Positions 12,545-24,800 of a stretch of DNA of 64,000 nucleotides are shown in pieces (the stretch's first letter is position 1; each line of letters begins with the position of its first letter). Origin of the DNA: Sciurus carolinensis (Eukaryota; Chordata; Mammalia; Rodentia; Sciuridae). The position numbers and the translations under genes were made by a program. The notes beneath the pieces are model-generated. The model was not told the DNA's origin and made no database searches. It saw only the letters and a list, made by a program, of their open reading frames with translations. Location: NCBI RefSeq assembly GCF_902686445.1, contig NC_062219.1:48077056-48141055 (forward strand), in the 5' to 3' direction.

Positions 12545-12720
12545 GGCCCATTGCTTTACATTTACATGCTCTTTAATCCTGTCACACAATATTGTAAAGT
12601 GGGGATTAAAATGAATTAAATACCTTGCTCAAGGTCATAGAGTTAATGAAAAGATAAGCAGGGATTTGAACTCAAGTCTGAGTGGAAGCCCATTCTCTTT
12701 CCATTACTCAATTCTGCTTG
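12545..12720 (-). mobile_element. MIR SINE, antisense
   Basis: In reverse order relative to MIR: a degraded tctttaatcctgtcacacaa, then ttgctcaaggtcatagagtt, then agggatttgaactcaagtct. Confidence 0.7.
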
Positions 12721-13389
12721 GATTTCTGTTGTGCTTGATTATCGAGGGCTTGACTTGTTCAAATTTCTGACCCTCTCTCTGCCACATGTTAGAAACCTGT
12801 TCCAGGGAAAATGAAAGAAACTGGGATATAAAATTTATCAATCTCATTATTTAGTACAGCTATTGTAAAAAAGATTGCTAAGGAGGAAATGGAAACAAAT
12901 GCTTAAAATTGGAAGTTTGGTTAATAAGTCTAATTTTCATTTTTAAAAATTTCTCTCTGGTGTACAAAATTGCCCCTAAAAGGCAGGAGTCACTGTGTGA
13001 AACCTCTGGATACTGTCAATCTATTAAGAGAACGGGAGTTTTCCATTCTTCCTTATGTCTGCCTAAAATGTGTCTGGTGCTAGTGTATTAAATACAAATA
13101 TTGCTAGTTTTATTAAATATTATTCTAAAGTATGTCAAGTTATAATGCCTTTTTAAAAAATTGATTTTACTTTTTGAATAAACTGCTGTCTCAGTTTATA
13201 ATTAAGTTATGAAAAAAATGTTTCATTTTGACCCCAGGATACCATTGGTTTAATGAAAGAGTTTGAATTTAGGGTCTCTACTTAGTATTTAGGAGTCAGG
13301 TATGGCATATGTTCAGGTCCTAAGCCATGGTAGCTACTCATGCTTTTATTTGGAAATAGCACTGTTGTGCTTGGAATCAAGTTAAGCTG
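12721..13389. other. Unassigned AT-rich sequence
   Basis: No repeat family or gene recognised. Confidence 0.4.
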
Positions 13390-13745
13390 TGGTTACATTG
13401 GATTAGGGTGGGCTCTGATTTAATAACTGGTGTTTTTGTAAGGAAAGGGAAAATTGGGCATAGACACAGAGATAACCAAATGAAGAATAACATACAAAGA
13501 GAGGCAGAGATTAGAATGATGTATATCCAAGCCAAGGGACATTAAGAATTGCTGGGAGCCACCAGAAGCTAGGAATAACACATGGAACAGATTCTCCTTT
13601 GGAACCTCCTGTAGGATCAACCCTATTGACATCTTGACTTCAGACTTCTAGCCTCAGAATTTTGAAAGAAAAATTTCTATTGTTTTATGCTATCTAGTTC
13701 ATGACATTTTCTTTTTGTTCTGGCAGCCCTGGGAAATGAATACAG
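13390..13745 (+). mobile_element. MLT1-type MaLR LTR
   Basis: An ancient endogenous-retrovirus-type solo LTR with no internal coding sequence. It shows the MLT1 layout: ggattagggtgggctctgat, a degraded middle, tgacatcttgacttcagact followed by tctagcctcagaa, and an end near ctggcagccctgggaaat. Confidence 0.75.
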
Positions 13746-14309
13746 ATATAAAAGATCAAGCAGAGCAAAGGCACATCTTTCTCCTCTAGTATTTCCCTTT
13801 TCCAGGACTACAGATATTGACCAGATATTGACAGATTCCTAATAGACAGCAGACGAGCAATGTACATATATTTTAACACTTTTTTGAAGGCAAACCATTT
13901 CCAACTATGAAGGTGTATATATATATATATATAAATTAGGAATGGCAATAGAAGCTTTCCTGATTTGAGATAAGAGTATTTGAGCAATTTATATGGACTC
14001 TTACACATCAAATAACGTCTATACGATAATAGATAGGGGATATGCTACTGCTATGAAGCAATGTTCGACCCTGAGAAAGCAGAGGCTTGTTGGGGAATGG
14101 GACCATGGAAAACACTAGTAAAGAAGCCACTCTCATTTTGAAGGTTCTGAGCATCTGTACTAAACCATCTTCATTCTCATTTTCCCACTTATCACTGGGA
14201 AAAAATGATCTTTCATGCTAATATTTGTTTGTTGAATAAGAAATAGCTACAAATAAAACTTGAGATAATTATTAAAAAGGAGAAACAACAATCGTTTAGT
14301 AAGCAGAAC
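13746..14309. other. Unassigned; short (AT)n at 13916-13934
   Basis: Only the dinucleotide tract is notable. Confidence 0.45.
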
Positions 14310-14530
14310 ATTAATTGGGCACTATGTACTTGTTACTTTTGCATATGTGATTTTGTAAATCTTTTAGTAAATCCTTCGAGATGTAAAGGTCATTGACTAT
14401 GTCTCCCATTTTTTTTTTTTTTCCAATCAAGCATCAGGGATGTTCAATGACTCTGTCAAGACCTCAGAGCTTGTCATTTGCAGTCAGGATCCAAGACTCT
14501 AATCCAAGTCTTCTGACTTAAGAAGTAACC
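14310..14530 (-). mobile_element. Probable MIR, antisense, with a T tract inside
   Basis: Diverged antisense MIR words around 14450-14510 (tctgtcaagacctcagagct, then gtcaggatccaagactctaa). A 15-bp T run at about 14409 interrupts the middle. Confidence 0.4.
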
Positions 14531-15692
14531 AGTTGCCTCTCATGATAAACTGTATTTGAGATGTCACTGTCCACTAATCCAGAATATAAAATGCATTAGG
14601 AGACACATTCAGGTTAAAATCAAATTCAGTGAAAGAGATGCAAAAAGTTTTTATTTTTATCTGTTTTTCTTTGGAAATCAGAAGTTTGATGAGTCAGTTA
14701 AGGTTTATGTAATTCAGATATCTCTATATTTTTACTTGACCATTTTATGAAATAAATCTCTTTTGAATGCCTGAATCTTTAGTCATTATGAAGTAGAAAC
14801 AATCAACAGACAATGAGAATGAACAAGCATGCAGTGGGTTCTGATGTCAATCTTCAGTTTTGACTCAGGAAGAGAGTGCTGATAAGACTTGACTGTTGCT
14901 GAGAGATTCCACTGCCGCTGGCCCTGTGGCATCCTGCACAGGAAATTCCAGTTCTCTGGGTGTGATCTGAGCTCTAGGATGTTTTACTAAACCTTGCTAT
15001 TGACTTTTGTAATGAACCCAAATAGAGATAATTGAGTACAGGTGATTCTCACAATGATGGTATAATATTGCACTTACCCTTGATCATGCTCCAAATTGTG
15101 TAAATTCATGCTCACAAATGCCTTTTAACCGTCTACCCAAGATAGAATGATTTACAGACTGTTTTTTTTTTCTCAGTTTCTCTGTATGTTCTCTAATCTC
15201 TTAACCAAAGAAAGCTCACCTGGGAATTTCTCTAGCAGAGATGTATTGACATAAAAAGACACCTTTATATCTTTTCTTCTTTTTCTTATGTAGCCTTTTT
15301 AAAGTTTAATTGTGCTTATATCACAGCCTTTTCCTTGCTTTTACGTTGAATTTGTCTCTGCAGGAAAGTTACTTTTGGTCATCATGGTCAAGGTTTATTG
15401 CCAAAATTATCTCTGGGGGCTCTGAGTGGGCCATTATAGCCGATGAAAAGCTTTCTTTTGCCATTCTGAGGTCAGTTTGGTTATATTATTTTGTGATTCT
15501 AAGTTCAACTTTGATATTCAACTCCTGTTTTTTAAAATTTAATCTTCCATTTAGAACATAATTAACTGTAAAACAAACTTTCTTGTGAAATGTGTGAATT
15601 CTTAAAATGTGATATATCATACTTGAGGATGAATTGGAAACTAACAAACACTGTGCTTTTTTTCTTCCTCAAAATTATAGTGTGGAGACTGC
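14531..15692. other. Unassigned AT-rich sequence
   Basis: No repeat family or gene recognised. Confidence 0.4.
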
Positions 15693-15707
15693 CCACTAGA
15701 GGGTGCC
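15693..15707 (+). promoter_or_regulatory. Candidate CTCF-type motif
   Basis: ccactagagggtgcc matches the CTCF core consensus (CCASYAGRKGGCRS) at all but one position (T in place of C after GGG). CTCF is the vertebrate insulator and loop-anchor protein. It lies in a locally GC-richer patch (15680-15830) outside any repeat I can name. Sequence match only. Confidence 0.4.
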
Positions 15708-16781
15708 GTCGAGCTGTTATGGTGTGATGATCTGCTCCCTCAGAGGTGTCTTGCTTGGCGGTCCTGGGTCTCTGGGATGGATCATGAGGACCTTGTAGCA
15801 GGCAAGGAGGGAGCAGTGGTGCTTTTTGCGTTCCTAAGGTTCTAAGTGTCCAAGAGGGGAAAATAATAGAGGTTTTATGTATATTATAAAATTTAATGAA
15901 CAAACAAAAAATGAACCATTTCTCATAAACTAGCACACAAAGCCCCAAACAAACTTAATGATAACCCAATGGTAATTGACTTTAGTAGAAATATTTTCTT
16001 TTGTGTTCAATGAATCAAAGATCTACATACTGCTTTTGGCCCATCAGATTAATACGGTTTTTATCTGAAAGATTCGTGGAACAAAATGCTTCTCTAAGCG
16101 TTTCTGTGTTTTGCTTTTAATTACCTCTGATTATTAGATTTGACTGTAAAAATTCTAATCCAGATGAGTCACGGAGTAAAATCAGATCAACGTTCATAGA
16201 ACCACCAGACAAGACACAAGCAATACCACACTCTTTAAACTTTCACATTAAGTCTCAGGTTTCTTATTTCTTTTTTGATCTTTGAGGGTTGTTAACCTTT
16301 ATAATGCTTTAGTGTCCATATACTTTTATAATCTCTAGCCTTAGCCCCTTAAATATTTTAGTCTGCTTCCTTTCATTAGGTTTTCAATAAAAAGAAATCA
16401 GTGATGTTCTTAATGTTGAAAGAATGATCAGGATTCTCTTGTAACTGCTCATGAAGATTTTTCAAATTCTTTATCAATTAGATTTCCCAGTATTCCATCT
16501 CCATTAGCACTTTCTTAGGTTGAGTTATCATAGCAACAAAATCAATTAATACCACAATTTTGCTGATTGACTGTTGTACATTTTACTAAAGAAATTCTTA
16601 GAAGTGTTGACTTGGATCAAATGGTTCATGTCTTTGTGCATGTCTTTGCTTATTCTTGCTTTAGCCATGCAGAGATACGTATTAAATACCAAGTTTGCAT
16701 TAGAGATAATAATGGAACTGACATCTCTCAATTATCTTTTCAGTTGTTTTTAGAACTTTCAGATCTAACCCTGGCTTTGGA
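15708..16781. other. Unassigned AT-rich sequence
   Basis: No repeat family or gene recognised. Confidence 0.4.
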
Positions 16782-16788
16782 GGAACTT

Positions 16789-16885
16789 TTTTTTTTTTTT
16801 TTTTTTGGTGGTGCTGGGGATTTGAACCTAGGGCCTTGTGCTTGCAAGGCAAGCACACTACCAACTCAGCTATAACCCCAGCCTC
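16789..16885 (-). mobile_element. ID SINE, antisense
   Basis: ID SINEs derive from tRNA-Ala and are moved by L1. In reverse: poly(T), ggtggtgctggggatttgaa, ggcaagcacactaccaactc, ending ctataaccccagcc. The 7-bp duplication ggaactt is present at 16782-16788 and 16886-16892. Confidence 0.9.
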
Positions 16886-16892
16886 GGAACTT

Positions 16893-17045
16893 ATTTTTTA
16901 ATTCCCTTCTCTTAAATCCTCTTAACTTTTAGTATCCAGAGATAAGCAATAATTTTAATTGATTTCTTCTGGAATATTACTTAAAATAATGTTTTGTCTT
17001 GGCTATGACCTCAGTGACTATTTATATAAAACATATGCATTAGCT
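16893..17045. other. Unassigned
   Basis: Short AT-rich interval between the ID SINE and the hAT-like element. Confidence 0.4.
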
Positions 17046-17334
17046 CAGTGGTTATCAAACATTTTATTTTTAGTAATTCTTTGAACTCTTAAAATAATTG
17101 AGGACCCTGAGAACTTTTACATATACAGTCATATATACTTGATATTTATTGTATTCAATATAGAAGTTGAGAAGGTTCTAGAACATCTATTGATTTAAAA
17201 TAACATTAAAAATGAAGCATTATTAACATAAGTTGTGTTAACATTATTTATTAATGTAAGTAATATTTTAATGAAAATGAATATTTTCGAAAACAAAAAC
17301 TTTTTGAGATGAATGGCATTGTTTTTCTTTAAAA
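17046..17334 (+). mobile_element. hAT-Charlie type non-autonomous DNA transposon
   Basis: It starts with cagtggttatcaaacatttt, the hAT-type terminus. Next come aaaataattgaggaccctga and a degraded AT-rich interior with words typical of Charlie-derived elements. The subfamily is not assigned. The far terminus is not visible because an antisense L1 abuts it. Confidence 0.65.
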
Positions 17335-18266
17335 TTTTTAAATTTGTGCATTATAATTATACATCATGGTGGAATTTATTATGCCATATTTGTATTTGCA
17401 CATAACTATTTGATCAGTCTCATTCCCCATTACTTCCCCTTTGCTTTTCCTCCTCCCTCCCCTGATTCCCTTGCTCTACTGAACTAATGTCCCATTTACT
17501 ATTATCTCTTATTAAATTAGTACATTACAATTATATATGAAAGTGGAACTCATGTTGAATATTCCTACATGAACATAGTATAATTTGATTGATTTTGTTT
17601 CTGAGTATTTCCCATGCCCTCCCTTTCTCCCTCCCTCTCAATCTCCTTCCTTTACTCTATTGGTGTCTCTTATTTCATGACAACTCCTTTTTATTCCTTT
17701 TTTTTCTCTCTAGCTTCCATATATGAGAGAAAATTGACTCTGGACTTTCTGAGTCTGTCTTATTTCACTTAGCATGATGTTCTTTGATTCCATCCGTTTA
17801 TCAGCAAATGACATAACTTCCTTCTTTGTGTGTGTGTGTGTGTTTCCATTCATCTGTTGATGGGAACCTGGATTGGTGCCATAATTTGGCTATAGTGAAT
17901 TGTGCTCCTATAAACATTGATATACTTATATCACTTTAGTGATGATTTAGTTCTTTTGGATAAATATCAAGATAGGTGAGTCATAGGGTAGGTTTCATTC
18001 CTAGTCTTTTAGGAATCTCCAGGATGCCCATACTGATTTCCAAAGTGGTTGTACTACCAAAAGTGTACCACCAACAATGTATAAGTGTACTCCTTTTGCC
18101 CCACACCCCGTTTCCCCCCACATCCTGATCGTTGTTTGTATTCTTGATGACAGTAATTCTAACTGGATTGAGGTGAAATCTCAGTGTATTTTTGATTTGC
18201 ATTTCCCTCATTGTGAAAATCGTTGAACAGTTTTCATCTGTTTGTTGGTCACTCGTATTTTCTCTC

Positions 18267-18472
18267 TCTCTCTCTCTCTATCTCTCTCATATTATTATTC
18301 TTTTGTTACTAAGGATTGAACCCAGAGGCACTCTACCACTGAGCTACCTCCCAGCCCTTTTTTATTTAGAGACAGGGTCTTGCTAATGTTTCCAGGCTGG
18401 AACTTTCAATTCTTCTTCTTCAACCTCCTGATTAGCTGGGAATCAAGGCATGTGACACTGTGCCCAGCTCCT
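18267..18472 (-). mobile_element. B1-dID composite SINE, antisense
   Basis: Reading left to right: a (TC)n-rich tail (18261-18287), the ID half in reverse (attgaacccagaggcactct, accactgagctacctcccag), then the 7SL-derived B1 half in reverse (gagacagggtcttgctaatg, ending gtgcccagc). An imperfect duplication, gtattttctct against gtatttcctct, lies near 18255 and 18473. It is inserted in the minus-strand L1. Confidence 0.85.
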
Positions 18473-20160
18473 GTATTTCCTCTTTAAGTATCTGTTTAGT
18501 TCATTTAACCATATATTGATTGGGTTATTGTTTTTCTGCTGTTAATTTTTTTCGAGTTCTTTATATATTTTAGTTATTAATCCCCTATGAGATGAGTAAT
18601 GGGAAAAGATTTTCTCCCATTTTGTAGGCTCTTTCTACACATTCTTGTTTTCTTTGCTGTGCAGAAGCTTTACACTTGATGACATAACACTTATTGTTGA
18701 CTTTATTCCTTTTTTTTTCAATTCATATGCATTTACACAATGTTTACTTGAGTAAATTGCGGAAGAAATATATCATGTAGATACTTTTGCCATCATAGAT
18801 TAAGACAGGTCAGGCTTTATTTCTTGAGTATAGGGTTCTTATGGAAGCTGATGCCTGTACCAAATGTTGAAGTGTTGATTCTGTTTTCTTCTAGCAGTTG
18901 CAGTGCTTCTAGTCTAAACCCTAAGTCTTTTATCCACTTTGATTTGACTTTTGTGGGGAATGAGATATAGGAATCTGGTTTCATGCTTCTACATATGAAT
19001 ATTTAATATTCCCAGAACTATTTGCCAAGAAGGCTATCTTTTCTCTAATGCATGTTTTTGGCACCTTTGTCAAGGATAAGATGTCTGCATCTCTGTTGTT
19101 TTGTCTCTGTGTCTTCTATTCTATTCCATTGGTCTTCATGTCTGCTTTTATGCCAATGTCATGCTGTTTTTGTTACTATAGCTCTGCAGTATAATTTAGG
19201 ATTGGGTTTTGTGAAGTCTCCAGCTTTATTCTTATTGTTCAGTATTGTTTTGACTTTTATGGGTCTCTTATTCTTCCAAATGAATTTAAGGACTGTTTTC
19301 TCTAGTTCTGTAAAGAATATCATTGATATTTTGATGGGGATTGCAGTGAATCTGTAGATTCTTTTTGTTAATGTGGCCATTTTGATAATATTATTTTTTT
19401 TCCATTTTAAGCTCTTCTTCAATTAATTTCTTCAATATTCTAAAATTATATTGTAGAGGTCCTTCACCCCCTTGGATGCATAGATTTATTTCTAGGTATT
19501 TTCTTTTCTTTTATTTTGAGGTTATTGTGAACAAAATTGTTTTCCCATGTTCTTTTTCAGGAAATTCATTATTGGTATACAGAAAAATCTATTGATTTTG
19601 TATGTTGATCTTTAGTTCTGCTATTTTGTTGAATTTATTGACTCCAGAAGTCTTCTAGTGGAAGCTTTTGGGTCTTTTAATATAGGATTATGTCATTTGC
19701 AAAAAAGAGGTAATTTGACTCCTTTTTTTCCTATCCATATTGCTTTAATTCTGTTCTCTTGCCTAATTGTTCTAGCTAGAATTTCAAATGCTATATTGAA
19801 TAGGAGTTGTGAGAGTGGACATCCTTGTCTTGTTCTTGCTTCCAGTTTTTCAGTCAGTATATTAGCTTTGATTTCGTTGTATCTAACTGTTAAGGTGTTG
19901 AGGTAAGTTCCTTCTATCCCTAGTTTCTCCAGTGTTTTTATCATGAATGGATGCTAGATTTTGTCAAAGTTTTTTTCCCCCATTTATTGAAATTATCATG
20001 TGATTTTGTATTTAATTATATTTATGTGATGAATAACATTTATTGATTTGCATATGTTGAACCAACCTTGCATCCCTGGGATGAAACCAGTTTGATCACA
20101 GCGTATAGTATTCTTAATGTATTTTGAATGTGGATTGCTAATATTTTATTAAGAATTTCT

Positions 20161-20253
20161 GGGGTTGGGGATATAGTTCAGTTGGTAGAGTGCTCACCTA
20201 GCATGCACAGGGCCCAGGGTTCAATTCCCCAGCACCACCAAAAAAAAAAAAAA
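20161..20253 (+). mobile_element. ID SINE
   Basis: Begins ggggttggggatatagttca and contains the A-box-like stretch ggtagagtgctcacc. It continues to the B-box-like ggttcaattcc, then agcaccacc and poly(A). The 8-bp duplication aagaattt is present at 20151-20158 and 20254-20261. It is inserted in the minus-strand L1, so it is younger than that L1. Confidence 0.95.
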
Positions 20254-20296
20254 AAGAATTTTTTGCATCTATGTTCATTAAAGATAATGGTCCGTG

Positions 20297-20945
20297 TCTG
20301 ATTGCAGACTATTCAGTCTTATACAGGTATATGGCTGGAAAAGGGAGGTGTATTTAATAGTATTTCATATAACTGGATATTATTTTATTTGAAACTGTAA
20401 ATCTTATGTGGTTTTAAAAATAGTATTTGCAAGGTGGAATTCAAAATCATAGCAAATAACTTCTCATGTTTTATTACATTAAAATCCATTGACCTAATTT
20501 GCATTTTAAATGGCTCTGGTATGCAGGGATGATACAACATTATGAACTGGTCTTTTGGAAAATACTTATTCCATGAGTTATGCACATTTTCCAAATGTTA
20601 ACATATTTCATTATTCACTATCAAAACAAGAAAAAGAATCACATTTGTTAACATCACCACAGATCTTATCAGAAAAGTCTTTGAAACTGTTTGAAAGTTG
20701 CCAGTCTCATAGTGGTGGACACCTCTGCCTGTCTGTATCTAAGGTGCTGGTAGTATTATTCACCATTGTTTTTGGATCATCAATGTAAACACAAACACAG
20801 TGAAAAAGTAGATATAACTATATCTTAGTGATTGTTATTTAAATAATTTTCATCTCATAAGTTTTCCCAAAAGATATTGGGGAATATCCAGGGTCAGTTT
20901 GCTACCCTTTGCAGAATGCTTTATTAATTCAAAAGCCTTTCTTTT
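20297..20945. other. Unassigned AT-rich sequence
   Basis: No family or gene recognised. Confidence 0.4.
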
Positions 20946-21073
20946 TTTTAAATGTAGTTTTTCGTTGTTGTTGGACCTTTATTTTATTTATTTTTATGTA
21001 GTACTGAGGATCAAACCCAGTGCCTCACACATGCCAGGCAAGCGTTCCACCACTGAGCTACAACCCTAGCCCT
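20946..21073 (-). mobile_element. ID SINE with long sciurid-type tail, antisense
   Basis: Reverse of a sciurid ID: tail remnant ttttattttatttatttt, then tagtactgaggatcaaaccc, ggcaagcgttccaccactga, and ctacaaccctagccct at the head. The tail beyond the A-rich part (about 20946-20978) matches the second tail segment seen in the + copy at 43466. Confidence 0.85.
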
Positions 21074-21199
21074 CAAAAATCTTTCTTTAACTCTAGACCC
21101 GTATATCAGTGGTCTGCTCGGTTTGTTATATGCATTGTCAACTCAAGAATCAGAACTGGATGTTGTCACATTTCCTTGTCTTCCTTCAACCTGCTTTTC

Positions 21200-21420
21200 T
21201 ATCTCACATTCTATTTCAGACATCTCCCTTTTCCTGGATACTCCAGTCAAAAACCTAGGGGTGACTCTTGATTTTTTTGTACTCTTAACCTCTTTTGATG
21301 AATTAGTCACTAAGTTCAGTCTCTCAAATATACTCTTTCTTGTTCAGCTCTACCAAGATTTAGTCCGAGCCATCAGCATCTCAGACAACTGACTCTATAG
21401 TCCCTTTGTCCCAGGTCTCC
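21200..21420 (+). mobile_element. Possible CR1/L2-clade LINE reverse transcriptase remnant
   Basis: One frame reads Lys-Asn-Leu-Gly-Val-Thr-Leu-Asp, a segment typical of CR1/L2/L3 reverse transcriptase C-termini. No further motif is readable, so this is weak. Confidence 0.3.
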
Positions 21421-21794
21421 CTCTTCTATTAGCATGCCACATGGATTCCAGCGTTGGTTTTCAAATATCAAATCCAGTTATGCAACAGTTAGAATCAGAG
21501 TCTTTCTGTCACATACCACTGGCCTCATTTCTTTCTTCTGTAACTTCACTGAGTGGCTGTGGCAAATTGCTCAGGATCTCTGTATTAGGAGTGTTTTCAT
21601 TATAAAACAATTTCTATGTACAAAAGAATATTTACTACATTTGGCTGAAAAGATGGATGGATCACAAAACCCAGCATATAACAAGTTCTTAATGCTGGTT
21701 TTTAATTTTTTTCCAATTCTTTCTCTAAACTTCTCACCTTTATACTAAAAACATTAGCTGACATGATAGAATTAGAGTTAGAGTCTTAAACTTA

Positions 21795-21880
21795 TTCTTG
21801 ATTTTATTCCCAGGTCTTAATACCTTGTCTGAAACATGGTTGATACCTAATAATTATTGGTTTGTTAAATGAAGAAAAGT
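21795..21880 (+). mobile_element. L2 3' end
   Basis: Degraded L2 tail: tcccaggtcttaataccttg, then gatacctaataattattggt and ttgttaaatgaa. Confidence 0.5.
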
Positions 21881-24800
21881 TATATCTAAATTATTGATAA
21901 ATATAAATTTCCTAGTCTTATTACTGCTCACATTTTTTAATCATGTATCTTAATTCTTGAAGATTCTACAAGTGGTTAGATGAAAATATCTTGTAATAGT
22001 GTAAAATGTATTATTTAACCTGAATATAAATATTAGCCTGTGAATATTGGCCCTCAAGTTGGTAAAATTCTTAAGCCCATTAAATAAAAAATTAAAAAAA
22101 CATAATTTTTTTCTAAAGTTCTCAAAGGACCAAACTTGTCTATGGATAGGTTTGATGAGGATGGGAAAAGTCCCCCAAACTCCTGAAATTACACATAAAA
22201 TGTATAAAATTAATGAATTTCACCTATCCTTTTTTTTTTTTTTTTTTTTGGTGCTGAGATTGGGGTGTGGGGAATCTTTGCTTTTGCCAGACTCTCAAAA
22301 GAGATCTGTGACCCAGACAAGTAATAACACCTGTTATAGAGAATGACAGGGGACATAGAGCCGGGTTACCAGGTTCCATGACAAACTAGTGGGATGTACT
22401 TTTCTGCAGGGAAGATTTTTGGAAGGAGTTAAATCACACAGTGAAGGCAATTGTCCTATACTTAGGATTGAACTTTGAAAATAAATTATCTGAAGTTTGC
22501 AACCTTGAACCTAAGTACCTGACCCCTGAGCAGGAGCCAATAAATAAAATCATTAGCTCACAGTGCTATTGTACCCATGCTTCTTCAGTGTCCCTTGGGT
22601 CAGTCGCCAACCCTGCTGGGGCTCACATAGAGCCTGTGATGATCATAGCCTCAGGCTTGGTTTCTTTGCTGTAAGTCTCCTGAATTTTTCTTTTATTCTT
22701 TATGTGTTCTCAATGTGGTGCCTTTTATTTTTTATTTTTAGAACTGAAATCAGAATAGATCTAAAAATGGAACATTGGAACATCATGGCTTCCCCTTTTT
22801 TAAAAGCCTGAGCAGAGGAAAAAAGAGCCATTGTTTGACCTTCTGACACCTTTTGAAAACATGGCGGTTACCAGAATTTTTTATCATGCTCCTTTTGAAC
22901 TTTAAATTGACTATGTGGATAGTTTAACTAAGACTCAGTGAAATATTGGAAGATTCACTTGGATGAAATATGGTGTCTAAGTGTAAGATCAGGGCCAGAT
23001 GGGACAAGAATGGGCAAAGAGCCGAGAAATAATGAGGAGAATGCCAAAACTATCCAGAGCGGAAACACTAATTAGCATCTTTGATTTGAAATTCCATATG
23101 TGATGTTTACATGTACCAGACTAGATTAGGATCTGGGATCCTGTCCACTCTCCTTAGGGCCATAATTTATCCCCATTTGTCCAGGACAATCCCAGTTTAC
23201 AGTCATTGCTCAAGAATCTTGTTAGTTCCTTTATCATTCTCAAAGGTATCTCAATTTAGACCACAAATCACGTGGACCTGCTCTTTGACACTAATAATGT
23301 TATTTACGAGTCCACTAATGCCCCAAGGATTAGGCAAATATAGAGTCCTCATTAAAACCAAAGAAACAAGTGTAGAAGAATACACTGGTAACCTAGGGGG
23401 AAAGGTCACAGATTGCGTTGCTTTAAAAATTCAGTGTTCTATTGGAGATGTGAAGCATGACTGCCCAGAATAACCTGACCTCGTCACTCAGAGTGTTCTT
23501 GGTGGACAGCCCTTGGCTCAGTGGTCTGTGCCAAAGGATTGTGATCAAGACCTTGTCGACAGAAAAATGGAGAAATGCCTCAATGGTTACCATGGTCAGC
23601 CTTTTCTCTTTGAGATGTTTTTTCCTTACTGCTTGTGTGCAGGTTTGCCAAATTCAAGAGAACTGAAACTGTGATAAGGGTGTGGGACCACAGGTGACAT
23701 CTGGTGCTCTGGGAGGTCTGATAAGGAACATGTTTTAATCTGATTTCCTGTTTGTTCAGTTGTCACCATGTGTAGTTTTTGTATCTAAAAAATAGAAATT
23801 ATTAAAATTAATCAAAATGAATGTATTGCCAAACTCTAAAATAATGTGTACCTTAAAATAGGTTCATGAGAAAGGCTGATATAGTTGGGTACCTATCTTT
23901 CTTGCTCTCGATTTGAAGATCTCTGTTCCTCTCCTCCTTCCATGCATGGTTTCAAAAAGAGACATTTTGGAATTTTTCTCTCTCAATTGCTGACTTATTA
24001 AAATTTGGGGGTGTACTTGTGACCCAGATTTGTGAATAGCCTTAGTTCCGCTTTGCACTGTGATTGCACACTTACACCCCTTTGGCCAGTCCTGGCAGAC
24101 ATGTAAATGAGTGAGAAAGATGTGGCTCCTCCTTTGCTGAAAACTCTTATTAGACTTTTTTTTTACAACCTATAAAACTGAAACAAAATTGATCATCTCA
24201 GGAGAACTCCATCTTACCTCTCAGAAGTTTTGCTGTAAATCTTTCTTCCTTTCTTCCTTTTTATCTTTTTGAAAGAGAGAAATGTTTTCTTCTATCTTTT
24301 TTAACTGTCTCTGGCATTCACGTACATTAAGATTTAGGTTCTTTGAAATGTACCTTGGAATAAATCTTTTTGGAAACAGACTACTTTTTTTGACACAGAG
24401 CTTCTGGCTATAGGAATCAAATTTTAAAAATGAATAGTTTTAAAATTGCTTGACTAAACTATAGGCTTTGAATGGATTTAATGCCATTTTTATGATAGAT
24501 ATTTTGTTTTCTTGAGATTATCCCATCCATACTTCACATTTTTTTTTCCTTTTTTTTGTCTTGCTTACTCATCCTAGGCCATATATAATGACTATAAAAC
24601 CTGTGACTTAGCCTTTTCCACATATTGAAAGTGCTTCAGTAATAAAAAGAATAGGAGAAAAGAATAAATAAATGTGGCAAATATTAGGCAATTCTAGCTT
24701 ACATGCATTCATTTAGTGATAGGCTGGCTCATGCACACTGAGAAACTCTATGAGATGAGGGGATACTACATGGCGTTCTGTAGTGTATTTGGTTCTAAGA

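Larger units (their letters stand above)
17335..20296 (-). mobile_element. 5'-truncated LINE-1 with two nested SINEs
   Basis: On the minus strand this runs from the reverse transcriptase region (right end, about 20296) through the ORF2 C-terminus to the 3' UTR (17335-17725). The 3' UTR shows as C- and T-rich sequence, the complement of the G-rich L1 3' UTR tract. A B1-dID SINE sits at 18267-18472 and an ID SINE at 20161-20253. A segment at about 18715-18830 does not align with L1 as I know it and may be a further small insertion. Confidence 0.9.
17726..20296 (-). pseudogene. L1 ORF2 3' portion, broken
   Basis: This is the reverse transcriptase and C-terminal part of ORF2, read right to left. 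Minus-strand fragments show reverse transcriptase segments at 19693-19944 (Arg-Gln-Gly-Cys-Pro-Leu-Ser, then Leu-Leu-Phe-Asn). At 19159-19422 they show [12 protein letters not shown], and at 17981-18211 the Arg-Glu-Met-Gln-Ile-Lys segment and the His-Cys-Trp-Trp part of the C-terminal cysteine region. The active-site Asp-Asp region is not intact. It is interrupted by two SINEs plus stops and frameshifts, so no function is expected. Confidence 0.85.

Noticed and set aside
20161..20253. Functional tRNA gene, because A- and B-box-like words are present
   Set aside because: It is an ID SINE with poly(A) and target duplication; the cloverleaf is not complete. The same holds for the other ID copies.
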